DNA from: Leptodontidium sp. MPI-SDFR-AT-0119
Taxonomy: Eukaryota; Ascomycota; Leotiomycetes; Helotiales; Leptodontidiaceae
Length of the DNA stretch: 64,000 nt
Direction of reading: 5' to 3'
NCBI GenBank assembly: GCA_020726505.1
Contig: JAHLEZ010000001.1
Coordinates: forward strand, 4,216,001-4,280,000
Part shown: piece by piece, positions 37,033-46,428 of the stretch
How the letters are laid out: each line of letters opens with the position of its first letter
Numbering within the stretch: the first letter of the stretch is position 1
Translations under genes and position numbers: made by a program
Notes under the pieces: model-generated
Databases searched by the model: none
What the model saw: the letters and a program-made list of their open reading frames with translations, nothing else
Told to the model about the DNA's origin: nothing

Positions 37033-37830
37033 CTTGAATTACGTTGAATGTCGAGTTCTGGACCTTGGCGCATCAATTGTAGCAGGCTGGAACTTTTGAG
37101 AGGTCTTGAAAATACATAGCACTACTCTCGCTTGGGACTAGTGTGGTTTGTGGCTCGTTTCTTTGACCAGGAATTTATCTTCAACTTCTTCTTGACTCCC
37201 ATTACGTGATGTTAGTTTCTGCATTTCTAGGTTTTGGTTTTCGTCATATTATGTTCTCGCTGCAGTCCCTCTTATTTGGTTTCTCCTAAATCTTCATCTC
37301 GTCTTCATTCTAGCTTTGAGGCATTGCAGCTCTATTGTCAATGTATGCTGGTGTTCGAGCCTTTCCGTACCGAACTGCTCAAAATATACTCTTACGTGTG
37401 CAAGGTACATACTTCGTATCCCGGGGATCTCATGTCACGCGTGCACTTATCTACTACCAGCTGGTAGGGAAATTCAACTCACGAGCGGGCTACAGAGATA
37501 TATGTTGGACATGAACAAATAAAACTTTGCACAAGCATTCCACAGTTCTACAAGGTCAAATGTTGAAAAGACGGCTCATCTGTTTTGGACATCGATTCTT
37601 ACGCTAAATCCTCTCCCAGGCCAAATTGTCCCATCAAACTCCGCAATCAAACTCCATCGTATGCAAGTGTACTTCCGAGACCGACCATCCTTGACCTCAT
37701 ACAATTTTTGTGGACGCCAGTACCGTTCCATGCTACAACACAGAGTAGAACTATACAGCCTCTTCTAATACAATTCTTCCTCAGAGTCAACCAAACTGGC
37801 AGTCGTATCTTTGGCCTTTCCTTTCCTTAT
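37033..37830. other. Intergenic region, no gene seen
   Basis: 0.8 kb between the PRP19 start and the stop of the next minus-strand gene. Short frames only. Confidence 0.55.
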
Positions 37831-38595
37831 TCAATCTCTGATTTGGACAAAGAAGCCTTCGCCCTGGCAATCTTCCCTCAACATCTCGACGATACATTCC
37901 TCCTCCGGTGGCGCAGGTGGCGTGTCAGGTAAGTCTTGTGGTGAGATACCATCAAGAGCATCAAGATAATCGTCGAGGGCATCATCGTCTTCTCGATCAG
38001 TCATGGGGTTCATGATGTTGAAGTCGCTATAGAATATCCTGTCGAGCCCACCGCTGTGCAACTCCTCCGGGTCCTCGTCCTCCAAATCCAAAGCGTCATA
38101 GTTGGACAGACCCAGTGGAGAGGGCGGTAGAGGCACCTCTAGACATCGGGGTTTCTGTATAACGATCTCTCGTAAAGACAGCCTCTCTCTCGTCTTCTCT
38201 TGCTCCATACGCATAAAGTCTCTTGCTGCATCCATGCGTCTTCGTACTCGGTTCATGATTGCTGCCTTCCTCAAAATGTTTTTGCTCAGTGCCCTGTTCT
38301 TCGCTCCCCATACTGGGATCTTGTTGACGCCACGGTTGACGATATTTGACGCTGGTTGGGAGAACGGAAGGCTGAGACGGGAAGTGATGAGATGTAACCT
38401 CAAGCGTCTCTTCTTCCGCCCTTCATTCCCTTCTCCATCCACATCGGACAGAGCTCGACGGCGCTTGAAGGGTCGGTTCGATGGCACAGGAGCCGACTTT
38501 GGCCCGTCGAACGAGAACTTGAGGGAAGGACCCGCGGAGAATTTGAAGGTAAAAGTATCTTTGCAAGACGCTCTGTCCAGGAAGATGTGTACCAT
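37831..38595 (-). CDS. Conserved fungal protein of unknown function
   Basis: 254 residues from a single exon. I recall similar proteins in other filamentous ascomycetes but know no function. The N-terminal part has alternating hydrophobic residues (FTFKFSAGPSLKFSF). A basic stretch FKRRRALSDVDGEG and GRKKRRLRLHLITSRL looks like a nuclear signal. It is followed by the most family-like segment (PFSQPASNIVNRG, KNILRKAAIMNRVRRRMD). The C-terminal third is very acidic, with EDEDPEEL and TDREDDDALDDYLDALDG. The frame extends 17 codons further up to a GTG, but the first ATG is at 38595 and was chosen. An upstream coding exon is possible. Confidence 0.7.
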   Translation of the reverse strand: MVHIFLDRASCKDTFTFKFSAGPSLKFSFDGPKSAPVPSNRPFKRRRALSDVDGEGNEGRKKRRLRLHLITSRLSLPFSQPASNIVNRGVNKIPVWGAKNRALSKNILRKAAIMNRVRRRMDAARDFMRMEQEKTRERLSLREIVIQKPRCLEVPLPPSPLGLSNYDALDLEDEDPEELHSGGLDRIFYSDFNIMNPMTDREDDDALDDYLDALDGISPQDLPDTPPAPPEEECIVEMLREDCQGEGFFVQIRD

Positions 38596-40392
38596 GCTCA
38601 CGCTCACGTGTGGGTGCAGCTGGCAGTCCGTTGTATTTCCGTTCACCCCGTCAAATAGGCGATTTCATCTCCTCCACGAAGATCAGGACTTGATGGCACT
38701 CGCTCATTTGGTGAGGTTGTGGATGGGCAGTTGCAACTCTGGCAGTAGTTGGTGCTGTCCTACTGAATGACCAAAAGAGGAGGAGAAGGGGAGAGAGAAG
38801 AGCTGACGAGAAGGTGGAGTAGTGGAGTGGAGTAGAGAGGAAGGACGACACAGAATAGGACTGGCTTGCTCGGGCTCAAGCTCAGGCTCAGGCTCCATCA
38901 CCCCCCATTCCACCCATCTGGCATCCCGCATTTTCAGTGTTCCACAGGCATGGAGATTTGCGGGGAAACAGTTTTTCACCAGGGGGGAGCCTGCAGACCG
39001 CCTGCAGCCAATCCGCACCCTGACTTTAACAGAGGTGACGGTCACGAGCACCTGCGCTCCCCATGCAGCGTGTTCCAACCTCCTCTATTGGTGCATCAGC
39101 CCTGTTTATACCGAATGAGAAGGGCCTCATGGGCTGCAGGTGTCACATCCACGAATGATGACCAGACCAGTTCCAGGCATTGCAACGCCATATTCCTTTT
39201 GTAGAGTAAAATTTTACGTTTTCCTTGAGGCTGACATACGCCCCTGCCTGCAAAAATGCAAAAACAACTGGGTGGGTCGCCCAAGTGAGGAAAGATCTGG
39301 GTTGCCTCCTCCCGACTCCCGAGCCGGGCTTCAGGGGGAAAACCCTTGGACCCAGAACTGATCTGCGCCCTTCATATGCATTGACTTAGAGAAACCGGGG
39401 AAAATGTTCGATCCTGATGAGGGGATTGGATCCGAGGTGGTTTGCCTTTGTTTTTTTTGTTTTTTTTTGTTTTGAGACTTTTGCCACATTTTTGTTCTTT
39501 TGGACCGGAGATGAGCTCCAGCCTCTTAAATATTGTGTAGTGCCGCGTGGAAGCCTCATTAGATGGCTTGCACTTTCTTCTGTTGGAATTTTCACCGCTT
39601 TTGATCACCTATGAAATTGAGGCATTTTCGTATTCTTTGTCCCAGCAGTTTGGTTGGTCCTTGAAGGGGGCGTTTTGAAGGTTTCCGGCGACTTCCGCCC
39701 CTCTTCAGTTTACGGAGAAGTACTCAAACGAATACCTCCGTAGAGGATTGGTGGCCTGATATGGTGAGCAGTCGACTCACCATTCGGCCAATATCAATGC
39801 ACCCTCGACTAGTGGATGTAACTTCCGCGCCGGCAATGGCAAGCCTACCCGAAACGTGATTCTGTCGGTTCTGACTTCGTAATGTAGACTGAAACAACGG
39901 AATTTGAAGAAGGAACAAAGTTATTCGAGATGATAAGTATTCCTGTGACACGCCAGAGGTTATTCTTGGCGGTATTGCAAGTGGCAGATTGGCGCAGTCT
40001 ATCGATTGACTCTAGTATATGCTTCTAGCTGGAGAGCATTTTAGAGTTGAAGAGTATGCAAAAGTCAGAATGTGATACTTCAGGGCCTGGCCGAACGTCG
40101 GGAGGTTTGATAGATGAGACGACTAACTACCATTACTCGAGTCACTCGATCGAATGTATTCAGTAAGCCTCAACCAAGCTTAGCTCAGGCAATGGCGAAT
40201 ACCTTCCTCTCTATAGCCATTTTTTAACTCGAGAGGAAATATATATGAAGGGAACTGCTCCCTTTGCCTCTCTCTCGAAATATCTTTCTCAACAGCAACA
40301 GTAACAGCTCCTCTACCTCAGGCTCCTTACCTGCGCTTTTCCAATCACGTTCATCAACCATCCATCCAGCCTCACATAAAGAACTAGTCGCC
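38596..40392. other. Intergenic region, no gene seen
   Basis: 1.8 kb with T-rich runs (39450-39475) and only unsupported short frames. It should contain the promoters of both flanking divergent genes. Confidence 0.5.
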
Positions 40393-40907
40393 ATGAAATC
40401 TTCTAATTTGTTCCATGGACTTTCGGTTCTTGGATTCGTTGCCGCCGTCAATGGAGAGAGAATGTTGAGGTGTAATGGTGGAACAGGAGCAGGAGGCCCC
40501 TGTGTTAGACTTACATCCAATCTCTTCACCAACTTTTTTTTGGCCAAAATAGTAATATCCAGCTTGACTCTGATCAGCTAACATATTCTCAACAGTCTCA
40601 GAATTACTACTGCGTAAGTAGCCACTCCTTCAAGCCATGCACATAGCACACAGCACATAACTGCATTGCCTGGCGTGCCTGGAAGAAGGTAGTTTGCAAA
40701 CACCATATGATGCTGATCACGCAGTGTGATCCGATCCTGAGTGCCAATTCCGATGCCTTTCCAACCAAGAGACTTTGCACCACTAACAATGGGGGGTTTT
40801 GCTCATCTCCGAATTCTGCAGGGAATCCGGTTACTGGAGTAAGTTGGTCTATTCACACTGCGATGACAGTGTAACTAACACATGACACAAGACTATAGCA
40901 TGCGTAA
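40393..40907 (+). CDS. Small secreted cysteine-rich protein (candidate)
   Basis: Begins MKSSNLFHGLSVLGFVAAVNG, a plausible signal peptide with a cleavage site after about residue 21. A four-exon model keeps frame: 40393-40551, 40596-40613, 40725-40838 and 40899-40907, giving 99 residues. Intron 2 (GTAAGT, branch CTGAT) and intron 3 (GTAAGT, branch CTAAC) have strong signals. The first donor is unsure: GTAATA after 40551, or GTTAGA after 40503 (83 residues). The mature part has six cysteines (RCNGG, GGPC, NYYC next to CDPIL, RLCTTNNGGFC). Size, secretion signal and cysteines fit the class of fungal effector-like or antimicrobial secreted proteins; no specific function can be given. Confidence 0.55.
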
Positions 40908-41498
40908 GACAATATATATGTATCCAACACGGTGTTTCTGCACCTGGTAACAGAAAGCTCATTAGTGCGAATACGCGACCAGTATTTGGATGTAATCGTC
41001 CGGCCCATAGAGTGGAGATTAAAGCCTTAGCTGCTAAAGCAATAAATGTTCAAACTTATAGGCTCCTCATGTTGAGTGTCGATTTGAGCATCTAGTGTTT
41101 GAAGTAATCTTGGTGTAGTCAACCCCTGATGTATTTTTAGATATTTCGTGAGCTTTCTCATCCCTGACTGAGCTGTGAATTCAGAAAGAGCTTCCTAAAT
41201 CACTCGCTGGATTCCTAGTTCTCTCAAGTCCAGGTGTCTTGCGCTATCAAAGAATTCATGTGAATGTTTATGCTTGGTGAGTTCCTCGCTAAAGCTCGCT
41301 TAAAATACGTTTGGATAACATTATGGCAGAATTATTAATGCCAGGGAAGTTCTCACTCCATTCAATTGCAATGAGGAAGGGCCTTAGGAAGAGTGTATCT
41401 GGAGAGAGATGAGTTCTGACCGGAGTCTAAAAAATGAAGGAGTGTAAAATAAGACAAGGATTGTGACAATTTTGCTTTACAATTGTTTTCATTCTTGT
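40908..41498. other. Convergent intergenic region
   Basis: 0.6 kb of AT-rich DNA between the 3' ends of the small secreted protein and RRB1. No gene seen. Confidence 0.55.
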
Positions 41499-43042
41499 CT
41501 AAACACTGATAGTCTTGAACACGTTGAAAGCCTCGCCGGTACCTACTAGGCAACCGGGTATTTGTGGATGGAAGTGCAACTCCTTAACCTTCTCCATGTA
41601 ATGGACGAAAAGTAACTGGGGAGGTACTTCCGTCACACCACCGGTATCCTTGCTCTCCTCGTCATCAAGCTCCACTGCCAGATCCCATAAGGTCAATGTG
41701 TCATCTCCAGCAGCAACTGCTACGATACTGTCGTCCGTTGGGTGCCACTCCACACTGGTAATTTGCTCCTTGTGGAAGTTGAAACTTGCCACTGGGGTAG
41801 GTCTTGGGGAAGCAGAGGAGGTGCTGGGCTTCCATTGACGGAGATCCCAGACTGCCCACACTCCGTCGTCTGCTCCAGAGGCAAGTAGATGTGAAGTCTG
41901 GTGAGACCATGACATGACATTGACATCCGTGTCACTGACTTGAACACTCAATGCTGCAGTCTTACTCTTGCTTCGGACATCCCAAACCTTGATGGTACCG
42001 TCACTTGATGCGGAAGCAAATACGTTTCGCTCAGACGGACTCCATTGCAACTCTTCGACACTTCCAGTGTGGCCAGTAAACGGACGCGAATCGGTTTCCC
42101 AGCGTTCTCCATCTGTTCTCGTAGTGACATATATCTTGCCGTCGTTGTCGCCGGTAATGAGCTTACCAGTTGATACAAGAGGCGACCAATCGATACCGTA
42201 TCCTTCTGACTTATGCATCTTCAATGTTGATAATGGCTTATTTTGTTGCGGGGTGATGATAGTTCCAGGGGTATCGAAGGAAGCGAGGTGAGGGGTAACA
42301 TCGTGGATCAGAACTTGACCAGCTTCAGTCATAGAAGCAGTCAAAGTGGTAGGAGGTTTTGTCGAGTTCGAGGCTGGTATTTGGTGGGCGCGAATCCGAT
42401 TTGTGGCTGATGTAAAGGGAATTGACGCAGATTCCAGAATTGGGTCCGCATCCTCGTCCTCATCGTCGGATGAATCTTCGTCGTCCTGGTTCCGCTCCAT
42501 TCTGCTGAGGCCACTGAATTTCATAACCATCAATTGATTCTCCTTTGACCGTCTACCCTCTGCTTGTGTTCCTGCAACAGCATACATCGTGGCGGGGTAT
42601 GTTTTTCGGTTATCTCCCAAGCTATCTTTGACAATGTCAAAGGACAGACAGGGCCATGGCGTACTTAAGGCATGGAGCATTTCGTATGTTGAGAGATCTG
42701 GGGACAGAGTCTGGCCTGGTTCTAGCTTATTTCTGCCAACAATAAATGTCTGCTGGTCCACGTCCATGGCTTCTATGAGGTCATTAGCAAATGCCCATAG
42801 TTTTGCGCCGAAACCTAAATTTGCTCCAGTGTAAACTCACCAGCTTTCTCTTCAGCTTCTCTTTCATCGTCCGGTCTGCCATCAACTCCTGCCTCCAGAA
42901 TCTCATCCTCGCTCTCATATTCATCTTCAAATTCATCCTCGAACTCCCCCACCTCGTCCTCCAAGCTCGATTTTTCTGGGCGTTCACCACCCTTCAATGA
43001 TACACCCCCATTTTCGTGTTCTTCCGCTGGACGTTTCGACAT
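41499..43042 (-). CDS. RRB1: Ribosome assembly protein RRB1 (GRWD1 family)
   Basis: Nuclear chaperone of ribosomal protein L3 (uL3) in 60S subunit assembly. Exons 43042-42841 and 42772-41499 (68-bp intron) give 491 residues. Exon 1 is very acidic (EFEDEFEDEYESEDEILEAG), as in the family. Exon 2 begins at EAMDVDQQTFIVGRNKLEPG. It carries CAF1C/H4-binding-like residues (LSTYEMLHALSTPWPCLSFD), a second acidic run (DEDSSDDEDEDAD) and a WD40 propeller with NVFASASSDGTIKVWDVRS and SIVAVAAGDDTLTLWDL. It ends GTGEAFNVFKTISV, typical of the family. The start is ATG 43042 (MSKRPAEE); the frame above it has no ATG. It is head to head with the mitoribosomal gene at 43265. Confidence 0.95.
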
Positions 43043-43264
43043 GATCGCCCAACCTTCTTGTTCAGAAATGTGTTGTTGAAGTGGTGTGGGAATTTGAGAA
43101 TTACTTGTCAAATTAATTTCTTATCGAGAAGCAGCGCAATCGTGCGAACCCCAACTGTTTTTTGTCGGCGCCGGAGGATCTTTATTCCGCAACCTTAAAT
43201 TTGGCCTGGGGCCATGTCAACTTCAGCAGCTTTTCAAATTACCATCACGAATGTCGCTGCCAAG
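43043..43264. promoter_or_regulatory. Bidirectional promoter, RRB1 and bS6m
   Basis: Only 222 bp separate the start codons of RRB1 (minus) and the mitochondrial bS6 gene (plus), so both 5' UTRs and promoters must lie here. In-frame ATG 43214 upstream of the bS6m start would add 17 residues that the family lacks. Confidence 0.75.
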
Positions 43265-43719
43265 ATGTTGTACGAACTGATAGCAATTGTAAGTCAAATT
43301 CCTCGTCCTGCCATTCAGTATTCTAACAATTACAGGTCCGACCCCATAACCTTATGGAGGTCAAAGAGTGCGCCGCCATACACTCTCTACCCGACTCTCC
43401 AAACTGACAGAACACCAGAATCGCACGTACAACGGGCTCCCTCATCCTGAAAAACGGCGGAACGATACGAGGCATCAAGAACTGGGGGGTCTGGAGCTTG
43501 CCCAAGCGGACGCGGAAGCATCAAGCGCAGTACGACGAGGGCCACTACTTCATTATGAGATACGACGCTTCGAGCAAAATTCAAGACGATGTTAGAAAGT
43601 TGCTAGGGTTGGATCCGCGAATGATCAAGTTCAGTTCGGTGAAGCTTGGTGATGGGACATTAGAGAAGACGAGCAGGATTGGAGGGACGATTCCGTGGAA
43701 AGAGAGAGAGGAGTTCTGA
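43265..43719 (+). CDS. MRP17: Mitochondrial small ribosomal subunit protein bS6m
   Basis: Component of the mitoribosome small subunit. Exons 43265-43288, 43336-43367 and 43419-43719 give 118 residues. The protein reads MLYELIAIVRPHNLMEVKEI across the two introns, then LILKNGGTIRGIKNWGVW, LPKRTRKHQ, GHYFIMRYDAS and DPRMIKFSSVKLGDG, all diagnostic of fungal Mrp17. Intron 1 (47 bp) has donor GTAAGT. Intron 2 (51 bp) has the weaker donor GTGCGC but a good CTGAC branch, and frame plus homology fix it. I chose ATG 43265 because the family begins at MLYEL. Exon 1 holds just eight codons. Confidence 0.94.
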
Positions 43720-43964
43720 CCGCGATACTATCTGTACAACATGGGCATTGCGTGGCGAAATAGGGGCATTGTATAATGAAATGTACGTTTGGAATGCGCA
43801 TCACAGGGTTTACTCTGAATTGATCAGGGTGATATTGCCATCATTCATCAATAATGCTTGTGTGGAATCTAATCCCGGGTCCCCTCAAGACGCCGTCGTG
43901 CAGCCCGCTGAGCAATCAAAGCAAAAGTCATCCCCACAAGACACCGAGAACGTCCGGATACCAT

Positions 43965-45864
43965 CTAATCGGTTTCCATGGTATCAGGAACATCTCCTCT
44001 CTCCTTCTTAGCATATTCTACAAACTGATCAATAACCCCAGGCCAAGCACCATCCTCACTCCAGAAGCTTAAGGTCTCATCTTGCATGGACTTCTCGAAG
44101 AAGTGTGCTGTTTGGTTCCACATGTCTTTGTTGACACTCTTCGTCCATTTAGTTGTCAGGAAATCAACCCACAGCTTAATCCAATTGGTTGAGGGGGTTG
44201 CCCATTTCATGCCGGGAGGCTCAAACAACAACTGCCAATAGACGATTGCGTTTTCGAGTGGGAGGGCTTTCTGACTTCTCTCTTTGGCACAAACGAAGAC
44301 ATACTTATAGACCCGTTTGAAGAGAGCCATGTCGGTTGAGAGGAGCTTGGCTTGGCCTGCGACATATGATTTCTGCTTCGAAAGCGTGTCCGCACTGTTA
44401 AGAAAGTCAGCTCAAGAAGATTAACTTGGTCGATGACAATGTTACCCAATCTTCTTCCATGCATCTACGAAAGAATCTTTCGACATCTCGCCTAGAGCTG
44501 GTGCCTGTATGATTTCAAGCGCGACCAAGAGCTCTGCATTCTCGAGTTCGACGCCCAAGTCTACCAGATACCTCATTGTACCATCCACGGTTGTCAGACC
44601 TTCATCGTCCGTTGGCACTGGATTTGAGAGTTAGTTGACTCGACCTTATCTTCCCAAAATATTAAAGGTTTTTTTTTTGTTTTTTTTTTTTTTTGAAGTC
44701 TACTGACCCCGGTACTTCTCGAACAACTTTGACAGATTATCATCACCCTTGGAAGGTGCCCCAATCGATGTGAAGTAACTATTAGATAGACGGTCAGTAA
44801 ATGGTTCAAGGATGACTTGACGGCCCCCGAGGCTACAAAACGCATTTTGCTTGTAAAATGAGCATCTGCCCTACACCTGGCAGAAATGTCGAGGCGAGTT
44901 GAGACTCCACGAGAGGGCAAGAGTATGTTGAACCAAAGGCTCCCTTAGATAAACCGGGTATCTGAACTGAAACAGCTCCTTCCTTGGTTATGCAAGAGCA
45001 CTCTAGAAGCGAAGTATGATAATTATCATTCCAATATCTGGAGCGTCCATAAATCCAGGCTTGGGTTCATCTTTGTGCACCGAATTGCCTCATGTCCTGT
45101 GGTCATCCTACCAGTGTACCTTTCTCCCACATATGTCCCGCATTCTCAGTCTCGAGGACGACCTCGTCAAACTTTGCCACTTTGACTTGATATGGTTGTC
45201 TAGAGACTGTGAGGTCACAGCTGATGCATCCATACGATGCAGCTTGCGACTTGGTGGACCGAAACTTGGCCAAATGCCACCAAGTTCTTGACCACAGTTT
45301 CAACAGTATGAGTATGATACCAACGTAGCCAAAATAGTATGCGATGCAGTCTTCAGGTCGATCCAGATGAACCGGTAGGTATGATTCTGGGGTGCGAGTT
45401 CATGGTGGGGTAAATAAAAGACCAAACTGTGGATAACCCCTCCACCCAATGCATATGTATACGATGAAGCTGATCACAGCATTCTGGGGATCTCGGACAT
45501 CTTCGGGATCGACTCGATCAGAGGGATTCGGGGACGGCATGCGACCAGAGTAGTGGAGTTTTGACTCCGCAGACTGCTTTCGAGGCGGTTCCAATATGCG
45601 GGGTGCTTTCGATTCGATTTTCCATTCTCAAATGCGCTTCTCGCCTTCGAAAGTAGTATGAAATGATGGCTTACCTATCACAAGCCTGGTCAAGCTTCCA
45701 GTTCGCAGCCTTGAGCGCCTAGTAAGGAAATAGAAGTCAGCTTCAAAGTTCTTCTTTTGTATGCCATGACCCAGCCAACTCACTCTCGAAGCTACTTTCT
45801 CATTTGCGCCGGTGAAGGAAATAAATTGGGAGATCAGGGCCTTCTGGCCTGTTTTGGTGGTCAT
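43965..45864 (-). CDS. DCN1: Defective in cullin neddylation protein 1 (DCN1)
   Basis: Scaffold-type E3 that promotes Rub1/Nedd8 attachment to cullins. Exons 45864-45784, 45718-45675, 44778-44708, 44617-44446 and 44394-43965 give 265 residues. Exons 1-2 encode the N-terminal UBA-like domain (ISQFISFTGANEKVASRALK, AANWKLDQACDSYF across introns). Exons 4-5 encode the potentiating-neddylation (PONY) domain, ending in VNKDMWNQT and DETLSFWSEDGAWPGVIDQF, which contains the Asp-Ala-Asp-type cullin patch (here EDGAWP). The intron between exons 2 and 3 is 896 bp, extreme for this genome, while others are 51-90 bp. Intron 3 has a long T tract on the plus strand (44669-44694). All splice phases agree. 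Confidence 0.95.
44779..45674 (-). other. 896-bp intron of DCN1
   Basis: Donor GTAAGC at 45674, branch ACTGAC and acceptor ATAG at 44779. Family homology runs directly from exon 2 (DQACDS) to exon 3 (YFTSIG), so nothing coding is expected inside. Plus-strand frame 45016-45291 and minus-strand frame 45400-45594 within it resemble nothing known to me. Confidence 0.8.
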
Positions 45865-46428
45865 TTTGGAGGTTTCCCGCTGCCTCGCAGGCGTGTAGAC
45901 CGAAGTTGTGGAGGAGATGTACTTGCAAGAACAAGCAGACGCGTTTGAGATTGTTTGAGTTGGCGTTGGTGTATGTGAGTGCTGATAGTCGCCTTATCAA
46001 ATGGCCGATGATTAGCCACCAAGCTTGCGGCTGAGCTAAGACGGTGAATAGGGGGCGGGGTAGTTCTACCAAGGTGAGGAGCTGAGTTCAATTTTCAACT
46101 GCTCACCTTACTTGAATCCGGGAAGGAAATTCATGCATTTATGTTAGAGGGCATGATGAAGGAAAGTTGGTTGTAGTCTAGAACGTACAGCAACATCATT
46201 TTGACTATTCACATAATATCATGAGAACCAATTTGGAAACAGTTACAAGAGGAAATTATTATTCACCAGTCTCCTTCAGGGTCATCACGGACTTTAACTA
46301 CCTATACAAGCGCTGAACAAACCACAAAAGGCAAAAGTCCAAACTCAATGCCGCTATTCATCATGCACGCGCAGCAAGAAATATATGCAGTAATCCTCCC
46401 ACCCAAAGCAGATACAACCAACAAACAC
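45865..46428. other. Intergenic region, no gene seen
   Basis: 0.56 kb between DCN1 start and MVP1 stop, both minus strand. Confidence 0.6.

Noticed and set aside
45016..45594. Nested gene inside the DCN1 intron
   Set aside because: The two frames there are short, on opposite strands, and have no family features.
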